Origin: Oreohelix idahoensis
Lineage: Eukaryota > Mollusca > Gastropoda > Stylommatophora > Oreohelicidae
Assembly: GCA_024509875.1 (NCBI GenBank)
Contig: JAMPIV010019862.1
Location: forward strand, 186,001-250,000
Reading direction: 5' to 3'
DNA: 64,000 bases
Shown: in pieces, positions 32,243 through 42,835 of the stretch
Layout of the letters: each line of letters starts with the position of its first letter
Numbering within the stretch: the first letter of the stretch is position 1
Program-made: the position numbers and the translations under genes
Notes under the pieces: generated by a model
What the model was told of the DNA's origin: nothing
Seen by the model: the letters and a program-made list of their open reading frames with translations, nothing else
Databases searched by the model: none

Positions 32243-34519
32243 ATACACATGGAAAAGCCCAGGAGATGTAACAAGAAATCAGATTGACTATATCATGATA
32301 AAACATAGATTTAAGAACAGTGTCACAAGTGCAAAGACACATCCTGGCGCCGACATAAATTCAGATCACAATCCAGTTGTCATCAAAGTAAATATAAAGC
32401 TGAAAAGAGCAGGAAACAGAAGACAGGAGGAACTCCAGATAGAAATATCAGCGCTGAAACAACCAGATATAAAACAGAAATATTTAATCGACGTCAAAAA
32501 TAAATATCAACAGTTATTGACAGAAAGCATGGAGCAGTATAGAAGAGAAAACCCAGAAGAAAAAGTAACCGCAAAATGGGAATGCTTAAAAACAAGCATA
32601 CAATCAGCAAATGCAAATTTACCTAAAAAGGAGTCTAAGAAAAATCAAATTTGGATGACAGATGACATCTTGAATAAAATGACAGAAAGAAAGAAAGCAA
32701 AAAAACACTCCAGAATATAAAACAATAGACAATGAAATACGTACTATGTGTAGACAAGCAAAAGAACAGTGGATAGAAACAAAATGCAAGGAAATAGAAG
32801 ACTTGGAAGCAAAGCACATGACAAGAGATATGCATGAAGAAAAAAAGAAATTATCAAATAGGTCGCGGTTTGCACAAGGATGAAGCTGTATCAAGAACAA
32901 ATATGGTGTAATATTACTTGATGAGAAAGACATATCAAACAGATGGGCAGAATACGTAAAAGAACTATTTGAGGACAACAGAGGTAAAAAACCATCACCA
33001 GATTCTAATGAAAGCCCAAACATTCTCAGATCAGAAGTAGAGAATGCCATACATATGATACAAAAAGGAAAATCAGCAGGCATGGATAACATAAACATTG
33101 AAATGATAGAAGCTCTGGAGAGCTTTGGTATAGATACAATCACAGATCTATGCAACTATATATACAATACAGGATATATACCACACGACATGAAGACTTC
33201 AGTTTTTATAACATTGCCCAAAAAACCAAATGCAACAGAATGTTCAGACTTCAGAACAATCAGCCTGATGAGTCATGCAATTAAGATAATGCTCAAAATC
33301 ATACAGGAAAGAATAAAAAGTAAGGTAGACAGCGAAATCCAAGAAGAACAGTTTGGTTTTAGACGGAACAGTGGAACAAGAGAGGCAATATTTTGCCTAA
33401 GAATATTAGCAGAAAAATATACAGAGGTCCAAAAAAGTATGTACACGTGCTTCATTGACTATAAGAAGGCTTTTGACAGAGTCCATCATGAGAAAATAAT
33501 TGAATGCCTTGAAGATATAGGTATAGATGGCAAAGATATAAGAATACTCAGTAATCTTTATTGGGAGCAAACTGCCACAGTAAGATCTGGAAGGAATTAT
33601 TCATCATACATAGACATAAAAAGAGGTGTCAGATAAGGTTGTGTGCTGTCCCCCTGCCTATTTAATTTATACACCAAAAAAAATTTTCAAACAGATACAG
33701 GAAATACCAGGACTGAACATCAGTGGAAGGTCAATAAACAACGTTAGATATGCAGATGATACCGTGTTGTTAGCTGAAAGCGAACAGGAATTACAAGAAC
33801 TAGTGAAGCAAGTGAACAGTATAAGTCATGAATATGGACTCAACATTAATATTGAGAAAACAAAAACTATGATAATTAGCAAAACAAACGATAAACCCAC
33901 ATTAAAGATAAGCGTAAATGGGAAAATCCTGGAACAAGTCAAAAGCTACGTATATCTTGGTCATATAATAACAGAAGATGGCAGATGTGAAACAGAAATC
34001 AAGAAGAGAATAGGAATGGCCAGAGCTACATTCAACAACATGAAACATATACTGACATCTAAACAGTTATCTCACAAATTAAAACTGAGAATCATAAAGT
34101 GTTATATATATTCTGCATTTCTGTATGGTGCTGGAACATGGACAATGAATAAGCATTTGGAAGAAAGAATTGAGGCTCTTGAAATGTGGATATATAGAAG
34201 AATGGGGCGTATCTCATGGAAAGAGATGAAAACAAATAAAGAGGTCCTAGAAAATCTAGGTATGAAAAGAGAACTAATGAGGGAAATCAAGGTTCGGCAG
34301 CTAAAATACTTTGGCCACATAAAAAGGCATAACACCTTGCAGAAGACCATAACAGAGGGGAGAGCTGAAGGCAAACATGCAAGGGGAAGACAGCGCTATA
34401 AGTGGGAAGATAACATCAAGAGATGGACAGGAAAGAGTCTATCAGAGTGCACCACCAAGACAAGAGACAGAAGACGGAGATCCATTACAGTCAACCTTCG
34501 TTGTGGAGATGGCAACTGA
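32243..34519 (+). pseudogene. Non-LTR retrotransposon (L-I), reverse transcriptase nearly complete
   Basis: The copy begins in the endonuclease (NQIDYIMIKHRF, then GADINSDHNPVVIKVNIKL with the catalytic Asp-His) and continues through the linker. RT motifs are KGKSAGMDNINIEMIEA, FITLPKKPNATECSDFRTI, EEQFGFRRNSGTREAIF, TCFIDYKKAFDRVHHEKI, GVR-stop-GCVLSP (stop at 33634-33636), VRYADDTVLLAES (catalytic, about 33744-33782), YLGHIITEDGR, FLYGAGTWTMNKHLEERIEA, RRMGRISWKEMKTN, YFGHIKRH and RQRYKWEDNIKRWT. Breaks are few: a shift near 32700, a stop near 32883 and the stop at 33634. It sits in the large intron of the host gene on its sense strand. Confidence 0.87.
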
Positions 34520-34581
34520 TGACGATGATCCACATGAGCACCCCATCAGACTACCCCTTATTCTCACACCATCATTGATCC

Positions 34582-35310
34582 TTACATATTAATTTTAGTT
34601 CTTATTATATATTGTTTTGCTATATTGTGCAATTGTCTAGGTCTATTTGTTCTCAATACCTGTTCCACAGTTATGGATGAATTGCATGCCTGTAAATATA
34701 ATAATTTTGGTTTTCTCTTTTGTTCATACTTCCTACATTTTAATGGGAAATGCTCAATATTATTTTTTCCTAGACACTCTGCACAGTATGGTTCTTCTAT
34801 TCTAAAATAGCCCATTACTAGTTGCAGTAAAAGAAGTTTCTTATTGTTAGGAATTTTTAGTTCTCTAGATACCTGCCAAAGCGAAAGAGAGGCCGACCAA
34901 AAACAACTTGGCGGAGGACTGTGGAGGCTGAGATGCAAAGAATGAACCAGAGTTGGGGCACTGTACGAAGGATGGCCACTGACCGTGCAAAGTGGAATCA
35001 ATTTGTTGTTGCCCTACAAGACGCCACTAGGCGTGATGGCCACTGACTGCTTTGACGGTCGGTGGTTAAGGATCGAAGAAGAAGAAGATACCTGCCACAT
35101 TCTTGTTGGAGTCTTGAACAATTTATATGCATGTCTGCCCTTCAGGTTTTCATCCCACACTAATGTCCATTCGTTAGTTATTATTCTTTTCGTTAAGCTT
35201 TTGATCTCTGTTTTACGCATCTCCACATTTATTTGATTTCTATAAGTTCTACTTTTCTTAGCTTCTTTACTGGCTTTTTAATTTCCTTATATGCCAACTG
35301 TCCAGTTACC
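34582..35310 (-). pseudogene. L-G C-terminal coding end, inverted, split by an L-C insertion
   Basis: On the minus strand: KTEIKSLTKRIITNEWTLVW, YKLFKTPTRMWQVS, then after the inserted L-C piece LKIPNNKKLLLLQLVMGYFR, YCAECLGKNNIEHFPLKC and the end IIRTKINM. It is the same coding end as 13640-14152. The insertion at 34879-35085 creates the apparent frame fusions on both strands. Confidence 0.78.
34879..35085 (+). mobile_element. 5'-truncated L-C LINE insertion, 207 bp
   Basis: Flanked by a perfect 12-bp duplication AGATACCTGCCA (34867-34878 and 35086-35097). It contains only the last part of L-C (KRKRGRPKTTW to the stop), the 3' UTR with GACGCCACTAGGCG, and the (GAA)n tail. It is close to the corresponding part of 42148-42827. 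Confidence 0.9.
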
Positions 35311-35454
35311 TTTGCAGTTAATATCACCAAGAAGATTTGATATTCTTGAAATGTTAATTGGCTTTGATGATTTTTTGTTGTTGCTTTGTATGTTTCAGAA
35401 CTTTATATGAAACCATCTCTTGTAAGGTGATATTAAATTTTATCAGTACTGATA

Positions 35455-35660
35455 CAGGTCTGTATCATTTTATCAAACATTGTTGGGGACAGCTGTGCTT
35501 TGGAAACCTGATTTTTTTTCAGTTTCCAGATGTCACCCAAATCATGTTGATCGAAAATCGCAAAAAATCACGAAAAATGTGTTTAAAATTGCCCAAGGTC
35601 ACCCAAAAAAACTTCGATTATCAGAGTATTACGGCTTTCGTATAAAAGGATATGGACTTG
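35455..35660. mobile_element. MITE, copy 1 (TA target, CAGGTCTGTA-type ends)
   Basis: Ends are CAGGTCTGTAT on the left and ATATGGACTTG on the right, flanked by TA on both sides. At 206 bp it has no coding capacity. Shared internal phrases with copy 2 (38974-39177, opposite orientation) are GGGGACAG, TTTGGAAACC and CAGATGTCACCC. A TA target and CAG start fit a pogo/Tigger or mariner-type non-autonomous element. Confidence 0.72.
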
Positions 35661-36184
35661 TATTCTAAATTTAGAAAAGCAGGGATTATTTGGATATGTC
35701 GAATTTGTAGTTCTAAGGGGCCTATTGTGAGGTTGTGCATGTGACTGGCATCAGCATTGTGCAAAAAAACTGCCGCAGAGGAGCTCTAGAATGCTTTGGT
35801 ACAGGCTTACTGTAAGGGGTCCAGCTGCACAAGTGGCTCCTTATTTACTGGGAACAAAAAAAAGAAATGATGATGATCAGAGGCATCCCTGATATATTTG
35901 TGACCTTGGGCGGATCCTACTTTTGACACCCTCCTGCCATAAAGAAAAACACTTGCAAGTATATTTTTAACAGTAAGTACTATCATAATACTGTCCAATG
36001 GCATCCCCGTCCTGGCTGTCACCCAGTGCAGACTGCCTCCTGCTCACTCCCCTTAGTACGCCACCTGATGATGATTATGAATGAATGGAAGATGACAGAG
36101 AGAGAAAAAAATATATTTTACAGCACATGACAGTACAAGACAAAGAGGAAACCAAAGACAAAAATGGACAATATTTATCTGAAA
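35661..36184. other. Intron stretch without recognised features
   Basis: Nothing coding was recognised. The short frame at 36085-36180 is cut by the SINE insertion and has a Lys/Glu-rich composition that could be a LINE linker relic. Confidence 0.4.
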
Positions 36185-36529
36185 CACCCGTGTGTTACCG
36201 GGGCCCGAAAGGGGAGCAAAGAATAGTAACACTGCACCCTACCACGCATGTCGTAAAAAGCGACTAAGGAGGGTATGGGCATGGGGCTGTTTACCCCATC
36301 CCGTAAAAACTTCGCACAGTGGGCTGATCACCTGCTTGCCAACCAATCTGATTACGGAAACAATGATAGATTGTTTGGTCTGTTTTTGTTCCACAAAGAC
36401 GCCACTAGGCGTGGTGGAAACAGTGATAGATTGATCAATTTGTTGTTGCCCTAAGACGCCACTAGGCGTACTGGCCACATACTGCTTTGCCGGTTGATGG
36501 CTAAGGATGGAAGAAGAAGAAGAAGAAGA
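36185..36529 (+). repeat. Full-length SINE with an L-C LINE tail
   Basis: 345 bp flanked by a 12-bp duplication ATTTATCTGAAA (36173-36184 and 36530-36541). The head has TTACCGGGGCCCGAAAGGGG, AGCAAAGAATAGTAACACTG, AAAAAGCGACTAAGGAGGGT and GGGCATGGGGCTG. The middle has GGGCTGATCACCTGCTTGCC and two copies of GACGCCACTAGGCG. The end, from TTGTTGTTGCCCTA through ACTGCTTTGCCGG to (GAA)n, matches the 3' end of LINE L-C, so L-C very likely supplied the reverse transcriptase. I could not find clear A and B boxes, so the promoter source is unknown. Confidence 0.85.
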
Positions 36530-36541
36530 TTTATCTGAAAG

Positions 36542-37204
36542 AACTATATGCAGAAAGTTTGTTAGAGATCATCAAAGAGATGTGTAGAGCTCAGTATTTA
36601 AAACATACAAGAAAGAGTCAGGGCACGCGAATCCAAAAAAGTAGATTAATGATCAAATGTAAGCTGTGTATCTTTGGCAGCAGGTTTCACTTGTTAAGAG
36701 AAATTCTGAAAAAATATAGCAAATTTAGACAAATTGTTGGCACAAGTTTCAACAGTAACATAATAATGCCACCCTTGGTAAACATTGTGTGAAGATAGAG
36801 TTATTTCTTGACAAGAAAACATATTTCATGAGAAAATCAATTAAAAGTACACATTTTAGCATCTCTATGTCATATTATAGCTTGGAGGACAATGTAATTA
36901 ACAGAATAGTTATTTGATTTGTTTGCAGTGGAAGAAAGGGAAATAAACAATAAGAAGGATAAGGGATAACAAAATGCAGACTTTGAGAACATAATTTGAT
37001 AATCCAAATAATATTTAAATAATATTTGCAGAGCTATCATCAAGTCTGCCCTAACAAGACTTGTGTCAAGACGAGCCGCTAATAAAAACTCTCAAGTCAC
37101 TGTGGTGACTTAGTCCAACTTGAGTTTTAGTCAATCGGCTGTAGTCGACAACAATGAACATTTGTATTTTCAGATAAAAATGTTTTGTATTTCCCATCTT
37201 ACAG
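36542..37204 (+). other. Rest of the host intron, with splice acceptor
   Basis: AT-rich, with no recognised transposon. It ends with a T-rich tract and TTTCCCATCTTACAG at 37190-37204, a strong acceptor for the exon at 37205. Confidence 0.6.
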
Positions 37205-37533
37205 GCTATTATGGTCATAGTATTGGTACTCAACCCTCTGGAGTGCCTGCTTTGCGATTAGATGGTTATACACGTCATCTTCACAGCATGCCATCACGTG
37301 ATGTCTTCTTGTACCGATGGCCAAAAGCTGATGGCTGGATGGAACCAGCACGTGCCCCCCGGGGAGAATATTATGGCTACTACCATGAAGCCATTGAATC
37401 TGAACGCTTCATGAGAGACCGCCTCCGTTCAATGCATGAACGCATAACTCCTTTTGATGTCCCTCGCATTACCTCTCTTAATTGCAAACAAGTTCTTCGT
37501 GATGTTGATTGTGGCTTGGGGGGAGGGTTATAA
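37205..37533 (+). CDS. Host gene, last coding exon
   Basis: The exon starts after the acceptor AG at 37203-37204 in the phase left by exon 1 and runs 108 codons to a TAA stop at 37531-37533. The protein part includes GYYGHSIGTQPSGVPALRLD, YTRHLHSMPSRDVFLYRWPK, GWMEPARAPRGEYYGYYHEA and the end NCKQVLRDVDCGLGGGL. It is soluble, aromatic- and Arg-rich, with a helical ERFMRDRLRSMHERI stretch. The longer open frame beginning at 37120 runs through intron sequence and is not used here. No obvious AATAAA follows closely, so the 3' UTR end is not defined. I do not recognise the family with confidence. Confidence 0.82.
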
Positions 37534-38973
37534 ACCCAAAAATTAATGCTTCACTATCAAATTTTTGTCCTAGATAAAAATTTGAGTTGTCCTAGTAGTG
37601 GCACAATTAGTCCGATAAATAGCAAGTTAAACACAAAAGTAAGCTATTAAATAGTCATTAACATGATAGAGACAGTGGTAATCTATGAAACAATCATTAG
37701 CAAATTGAAGATACACCTACCTAAATTTAGAGGCACTATTTTTTATTAAAAAAAGGGAGAGATATGATAGGATCGGAGGGATAAGCTTGATAGGTAGATA
37801 GACTATCTACCTATCAAACCTATTTTTTATTAGTATCATACTGTACTTGCTTAATGTTTTGTAAAACAGTTTCATGTGTATCTTATTAATCATGGGTGGG
37901 GTTTTCAGTCACATATTATTGATTCATATTAAAAATATTAAGAATGTAAAAACATAGTGCCATAAAAACTATTCATACAGTATTCAGAACTGTGTTACAT
38001 AATACAACTTCATAAATTTATGTTTGCTTATCATGTTCAGAACTCTACATAATAGGTACAAATTTAAGCTGAAAAGAGCTTGATGTCTATTGCCGGCTGG
38101 GCAGTCTGCATTCATAGCTACCATAGGATGGTACTTTTAGCAATTGCATAAAAATAACAGGCATCATCTCATTCAGTCCAAATTTATTTTACCTAATGAT
38201 TCAGCTGTGCTATTTACCTGTTACAAGAACCAAGTACTTTTTTTAAAAACAGGAGTATTTTTTCTCTTATATCACTCCTTAAGATCAAGATGTAGTAGTC
38301 TACAAAAGTGATACAAAGCATAAGGTTTTGTGCGCATTCGTGATGTATATTAGGTGTTGTGCGCATTTGTGATATGTAACACCAAAAAATCAGATGTCAA
38401 TGAGCAAGACAGAAGGGAAATGATTAAAAACTGTAAACATCTTCAAAATACTGATTTTAAATTCCAAACATGTTCGTTAACTTAAGTTTATTTTGAGTCA
38501 GATAATATAGATAATAACAAGTCTCAAAGATACACTTAACTACATTTAAAATCAGTTTTGAGATGCATAATAATTGTCTGGAAGGAGTATGAATAAACAA
38601 ACAAGGAAAAAAAGTAGCATATTTAAGAGTATTTTATTTTCATAAACTGGCATTCCAAGCACAACTTTGTATGTTTTCCACCTAGTGTAAAATCTTTTAA
38701 TTACTTTATACATGACAGCAATGTTACAAAACAACCTGTCATTCAAGTTACCTTGAGGTATTGCATCAGTTTTTATGTCTCTACTTTATCTGTATTCTTT
38801 ATATTAATGCTTTCTCTGTATCATTCTCCCATGGGAAAAAACATGAAAAGTAAGTGTTTTTATGGTGGCAAACGTACATTTCAGTGTGAGCAAAAGCATG
38901 TCTATCTTTGTAAACTGATACTTTGATTAAGTATATACATTTATGTTACGCCAAACTGGTTTACATTCCAGTA
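37534..38973 (+). other. 3' flank of the host gene
   Basis: AT-rich, with no second gene recognised. It probably includes the 3' UTR. A perfect inverted repeat lies at 37787-37817. The small open frames here have no family features. Confidence 0.5.
37787..37817. repeat. Perfect palindrome, 15-bp arms
   Basis: TTGATAGGTAGATAG, one A, then its exact reverse complement. It lies 254 bp after the host stop codon and may fall in the 3' UTR, where the RNA would form a stable hairpin. Confidence 0.95.
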
Positions 38974-39177
38974 CAGGTCTATAACACCAGAAAAAAATCT
39001 GAAAATCAAAAGTTACTTTGGGCTACTTTTCTATAACAATTGGGGCGTTTTTTGACAACTTTGGGCTAATTTAGGCTACTTTTTGAACAATTGGGGTGAC
39101 ATCTGAAAACTTAAATAATCCGGTTTCCAAAAAAAAAACCTGTCCCCGAGGATTTCGGATGAAGAGTTACAGACTTG
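38974..39177. mobile_element. MITE, copy 2
   Basis: 204 bp with ends CAGGTCTATAACACC and GAGTTACAGACTTG, flanked by TA. It lies in inverted orientation relative to copy 1 at 35455-35660 and shares CTGTCCCC, GGTTTCCAAA and GGGGTGACATCTGAAAAC (as read on the plus strand) with it. Confidence 0.7.
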
Positions 39178-39179
39178 TA

Positions 39180-41058
39180 CTGTTAAGTGTAATATAATGT
39201 AGACGTTCAGATGGCAAAGCCCAGTATTTTGTCTAATAAAATGCTGTGATAGTGTTACTGACTTTCACATTGACTCTTGTCCATCTGCCATTGCATGAAA
39301 AGAGATCTGTCTTTCAAGGATCAGCATCATTTTACCGTTTGACCTATGCAACATGGGGTCACCAGTGCAGCTGGTACCTAGGAAGCTTGCATCAAAACAT
39401 TGATGTGCTCCTGCAGTGGTGAATTCTGCAGTGGTGAATTCTGTAGTGATTTCTTTTTGATGATAAGGTTGCTGGCCTCATGCACAACTTCATATTAGCT
39501 GCCTCTTTTGACATGCCTGAAAACACTCATGTTTGTTTCTAAAATGCATCAAGGTTTCCAATATGCTCACATTTTTTATTAATTTCTTCATAATTACTGT
39601 TACATAGTATAACACAAACTTTTATTTTATTGCCTACTGAAGATACAGGTGACAGCTAAAAAGACATGGTCAGAGCTATGTTTATTTTTTAAAGATATCT
39701 GGCACTTTTCAACACTCAGTTGTGAGAATGGTGGTTGAGAACACTCATGGGTACAAAATAATATGGTGCTTCAGGATCCTTTCATATACGATGTCACATA
39801 GTTTTTTGCATAATTTTTTATCACTTCTTCCCCAGTCACAAATCTCAGGATCCTCATTTAAAAAATATGGTTCAAATTCATGTGAATATGAAATAATGAC
39901 CAGACTGAATTAATAATGGTTTTCTAGTATAAACATCAGTTTTCTAAAGGTGCTCAAAAGGTTATTGATAAAGTTTGATAATTTAACTGCAGTTTGTGTA
40001 TGTGTGTAAATAACATTATATATGTATCAGGACTCTAATGAGTACAAGAAATCAGCATTTTGTAACATTTACACACTAAACCTTTTATTTTATTGTGCAA
40101 GAAAAAGAATTAAAAGAAATTAAATTAATGAGAAATTAATTTTGGATATGTAAATTCCCACACCAGTGTAAAATGTTTCCCCAGTGAGCAAATGTGACAT
40201 TATTGCCTCCCCTGCTTTGCAGTAGTGGTCCAACAGTGACCAAAATTCAAGAGTATCTAATATGGGCTTCAAAGGTGTCTACCTTCACACAAGATTGCTC
40301 TTGGCAGATATGTAGATAGAAGGTTAATGACATTTCCTCTTTAAAATGATTAAATAGTAAAGTTGCTATTACGAAAAATGATTAAATCGAAGTTAAATTT
40401 GTAACATTACAATCAACAAAATTTAATAATCACTCTACGTTTTAACAGTTTGAAAATAAATTGAATAGTTTAGAAGAAAAGTTTCATTATTGATTAATAG
40501 TAGAGATTATGGGGAAAAAGTTCACTTTGGCAGTGTATATTTTTCACTTAGCTGCCAATAGTAGTTCCTGCTCCCACTGATGGGTTCTGTGTACACTGCT
40601 CTTGCGCATTGCCGGTCAAGGTTAAAGGCGACGCACATTCCTAGAACATCAAGGAGTAATGGCCAAGCTGGTCCTGCGTCTGTCTATAAGACCCTCTTAT
40701 GATGGAGTCTCGCACGACGTCAGTCCACTTCTACCTTCACTTGGTTCTAGAGATAGTACTTTCTGCTGGTACCACCAATAACTGTGGTAATAGAATAGAG
40801 ACAAATGCTCTTCTGAGTAAGGTGTTTTCTGACACATAGTTATGTGCCCCCCTTCTTCTATTCTACCATCCCATTTATCTCAGAATGTACCCTCGATGAG
40901 AATTTAATTTAATCCCTCAGGATAAAACTTTCTTTACATTTAAATAGAATAGCTTTAGCTTTACATTACATTTAAATGGAAAGGTTAATAATACAGATAG
41001 AGTCTGTTTACATTTACATCTCCACTGATTGAAAAGTGTTCACAATATAAATTGAATA
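39180..41058. other. Intergenic stretch without recognised genes
   Basis: AT-rich. A short tandem of GGTGAATTCTGCAGT-type units lies at about 39414-39450. No coding frame with family features was found. Confidence 0.5.
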
Positions 41059-41069
41059 TGTTTTCATTT

Positions 41070-41874
41070 GTTGGATGATCTGGATTTTGCTGATGACTTG
41101 GCTCTTCTGTCCCATAGCCGTAATCAGATGCAGGACAAATTGAAAACACTCGATGAGAGGTCACAGCAATTGGGTCTGAAAATACACAGGGAAAAGACAA
41201 AATTAATGAGAATAAATGCAGGTAATGATAACAGGGTTGAACTTGAAGAAACACCAATACAAGATGTAGAATCGTACACATATCTTGGCAGTAATATAGA
41301 CAAAGTTGGAGGGACAGACAGCGATATCAAAATAAGAATACAAAAGGCAAGAGGAGCTTTCATTGCATTGGTAAATATATGGAGATCAAGAGAAATCGGA
41401 TCCAACACGAAAATAAGAATCTTCAACTCAAATGTGAAGTCAGTCCTATTGTATGGCTCTGAGACAGTGAGAACAACAAAGACAACAACCAAAAAGCTAC
41501 AGACTTTCAGAAATGGTTGTTTGCGTAGAATAGAGGGATTAAAATTGTATGACAAGGTTGCCAACATGGAATTGATGACAAGAACTAGACAAGTGCCAGT
41601 GGAACAAGAAATGAGAAGAAGACGATGGCGATGGATAGGACACACACTGAGGAAACCTGTTGATAGCATTACAAGGCAGTCCTTGTTCTGGAACCCCCAG
41701 GGCAAGAGAGGCAGAGGAAGACCAAGAAGTACATGGAGAAGAGAGTTGGAAACAGAGGTGAAAATGATGAGGAAAACATGGAAAGAACTTGAGATGATGG
41801 CACGTGACAGGAGGACTTGGCATGTGTTTGTTGAAGGCCTATGCTCCTTTGGGAGTGGAGGGTTATGAAATGAA
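41070..41874 (+). pseudogene. L-D LINE, 5'-truncated, 3' half of RT open
   Basis: Flanked by an 11-bp duplication TGTTTTCATTT (41059-41069 and 41875-41885). One unbroken frame of about 266 codons starts in the middle of the RT: LDDLDFADDLALLSHSRN (catalytic FADD), HREKTKLMRINAGND, YTYLGSNIDKVGGTDSDI, VLLYGSETVRTTKTTT, CLRRIEGLKLYDKV, WRWIGHTLRKPVDSI, GKRGRGRPRSTWRRELE and the end VFVEGLCSFGSGGL. The lack of any break marks this as the youngest L-D copy in the window. The N-terminal half and the endonuclease were never copied, so it encodes no working protein. Confidence 0.9.
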
Positions 41875-42147
41875 TGTTTTCATTTATGTTTACACTGATT
41901 TTAAATGTTTGAAAATTTTAAAATGAATATTTTCACATAGACATTTACACTGGTTTAAAGCTTGAAAACTTACATTAATTTTAAAGTGAATATGTTTAAA
42001 TGGACATTTACGCTGCTTTGAAAATGTAAGTATTATACTTAGAATGTACATCATTTATTTCATCTTTTCCTTCCTGCTCCATAGGAACTTCGGACTACTT
42101 TCTGCTTTTAGTTCTAATTAAGAAACTAGCAATAAAGCAAGCAATCC

Positions 42148-42827
42148 TGAGCCAATAACAGTAAGGAACCAGAAGTTAGGACAGACACATTTACTTACCT
42201 AGGAGGCATAGTAACACCTGATGGTGGAACAAGCAAGGACATTAACAACAGAATGAATAAAGCGAGAACAGCCTTTGCTATTCTCAACAACATTTGGAAG
42301 TCTTCCCAGTACAGCACAAACACCAAATTAAGGCTGTATGAGAGTTGTGTACTTTCTGTGCTTCTCTATGGTGCGGAATGTTGGAGAGTAACAGAGAAGG
42401 AAATGTCGGAACTGTCCTCCTTCCACACAATCTGCCTAAGGAAAATTCTCCGAATCTTTTGGCCAAACACCATCAGCAACCAAGAACTACTTATTCGGAG
42501 TAACCAGGAGGACATGGACACCATCATAGCTGGCAGAAGCTGGAGTTGGGTTGGCCACGTCCTCAGAAGGGACCCTGATACCATCACAAGAACAGCTATG
42601 CTATGGACCCCCGAGGGAAAGCGAAAGAGAGGCCGACCAAAAACAACTTGGTGGAGAACTGTGGAAGCTGAGATGCAAAGAATGAACCAGAGTTGGGGCA
42701 CTGTACGAAGGATGGCCTCCGACCGAGCAAAGTGGAATCAATTTGTTGTTGCCCTACAAGACGCCACTAGGCGTGATGGCCGCTGACTGCTTTGGCGGTT
42801 ATGGATCAAAGAAGAAGAAGAAGAGTA
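42148..42827 (+). pseudogene. L-C LINE, 5'-truncated, RT C-terminal region open
   Basis: Flanked by a duplication of at least 8 bp (AAGCAATC at 42140-42147 and 42828-42835). The frame ending at 42786 has TYLGGIVTPDGGTSKDI, NKARTAFAILNNIWKS, VLLYGAECWRVTEKEM, CLRKILRIFWPNTISN, WSWVGHVLRRDPDTI, GKRKRGRPKTTWWRTVEAE and AKWNQFVVALQDATRRDGR. The catalytic region was not copied. The 3' UTR has GACGCCACTAGGCG and ends with (GAA)n, the same tail used by the SINE family. Confidence 0.9.
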
Positions 42828-42835
42828 AAGCAATC

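Noticed and set aside
37120..37204. Upstream extension of the last host exon (frame open from 37120)
   Set aside because: The strong acceptor at 37203-37204 restores perfect phase with exon 1. The extension is AT-rich intron sequence.
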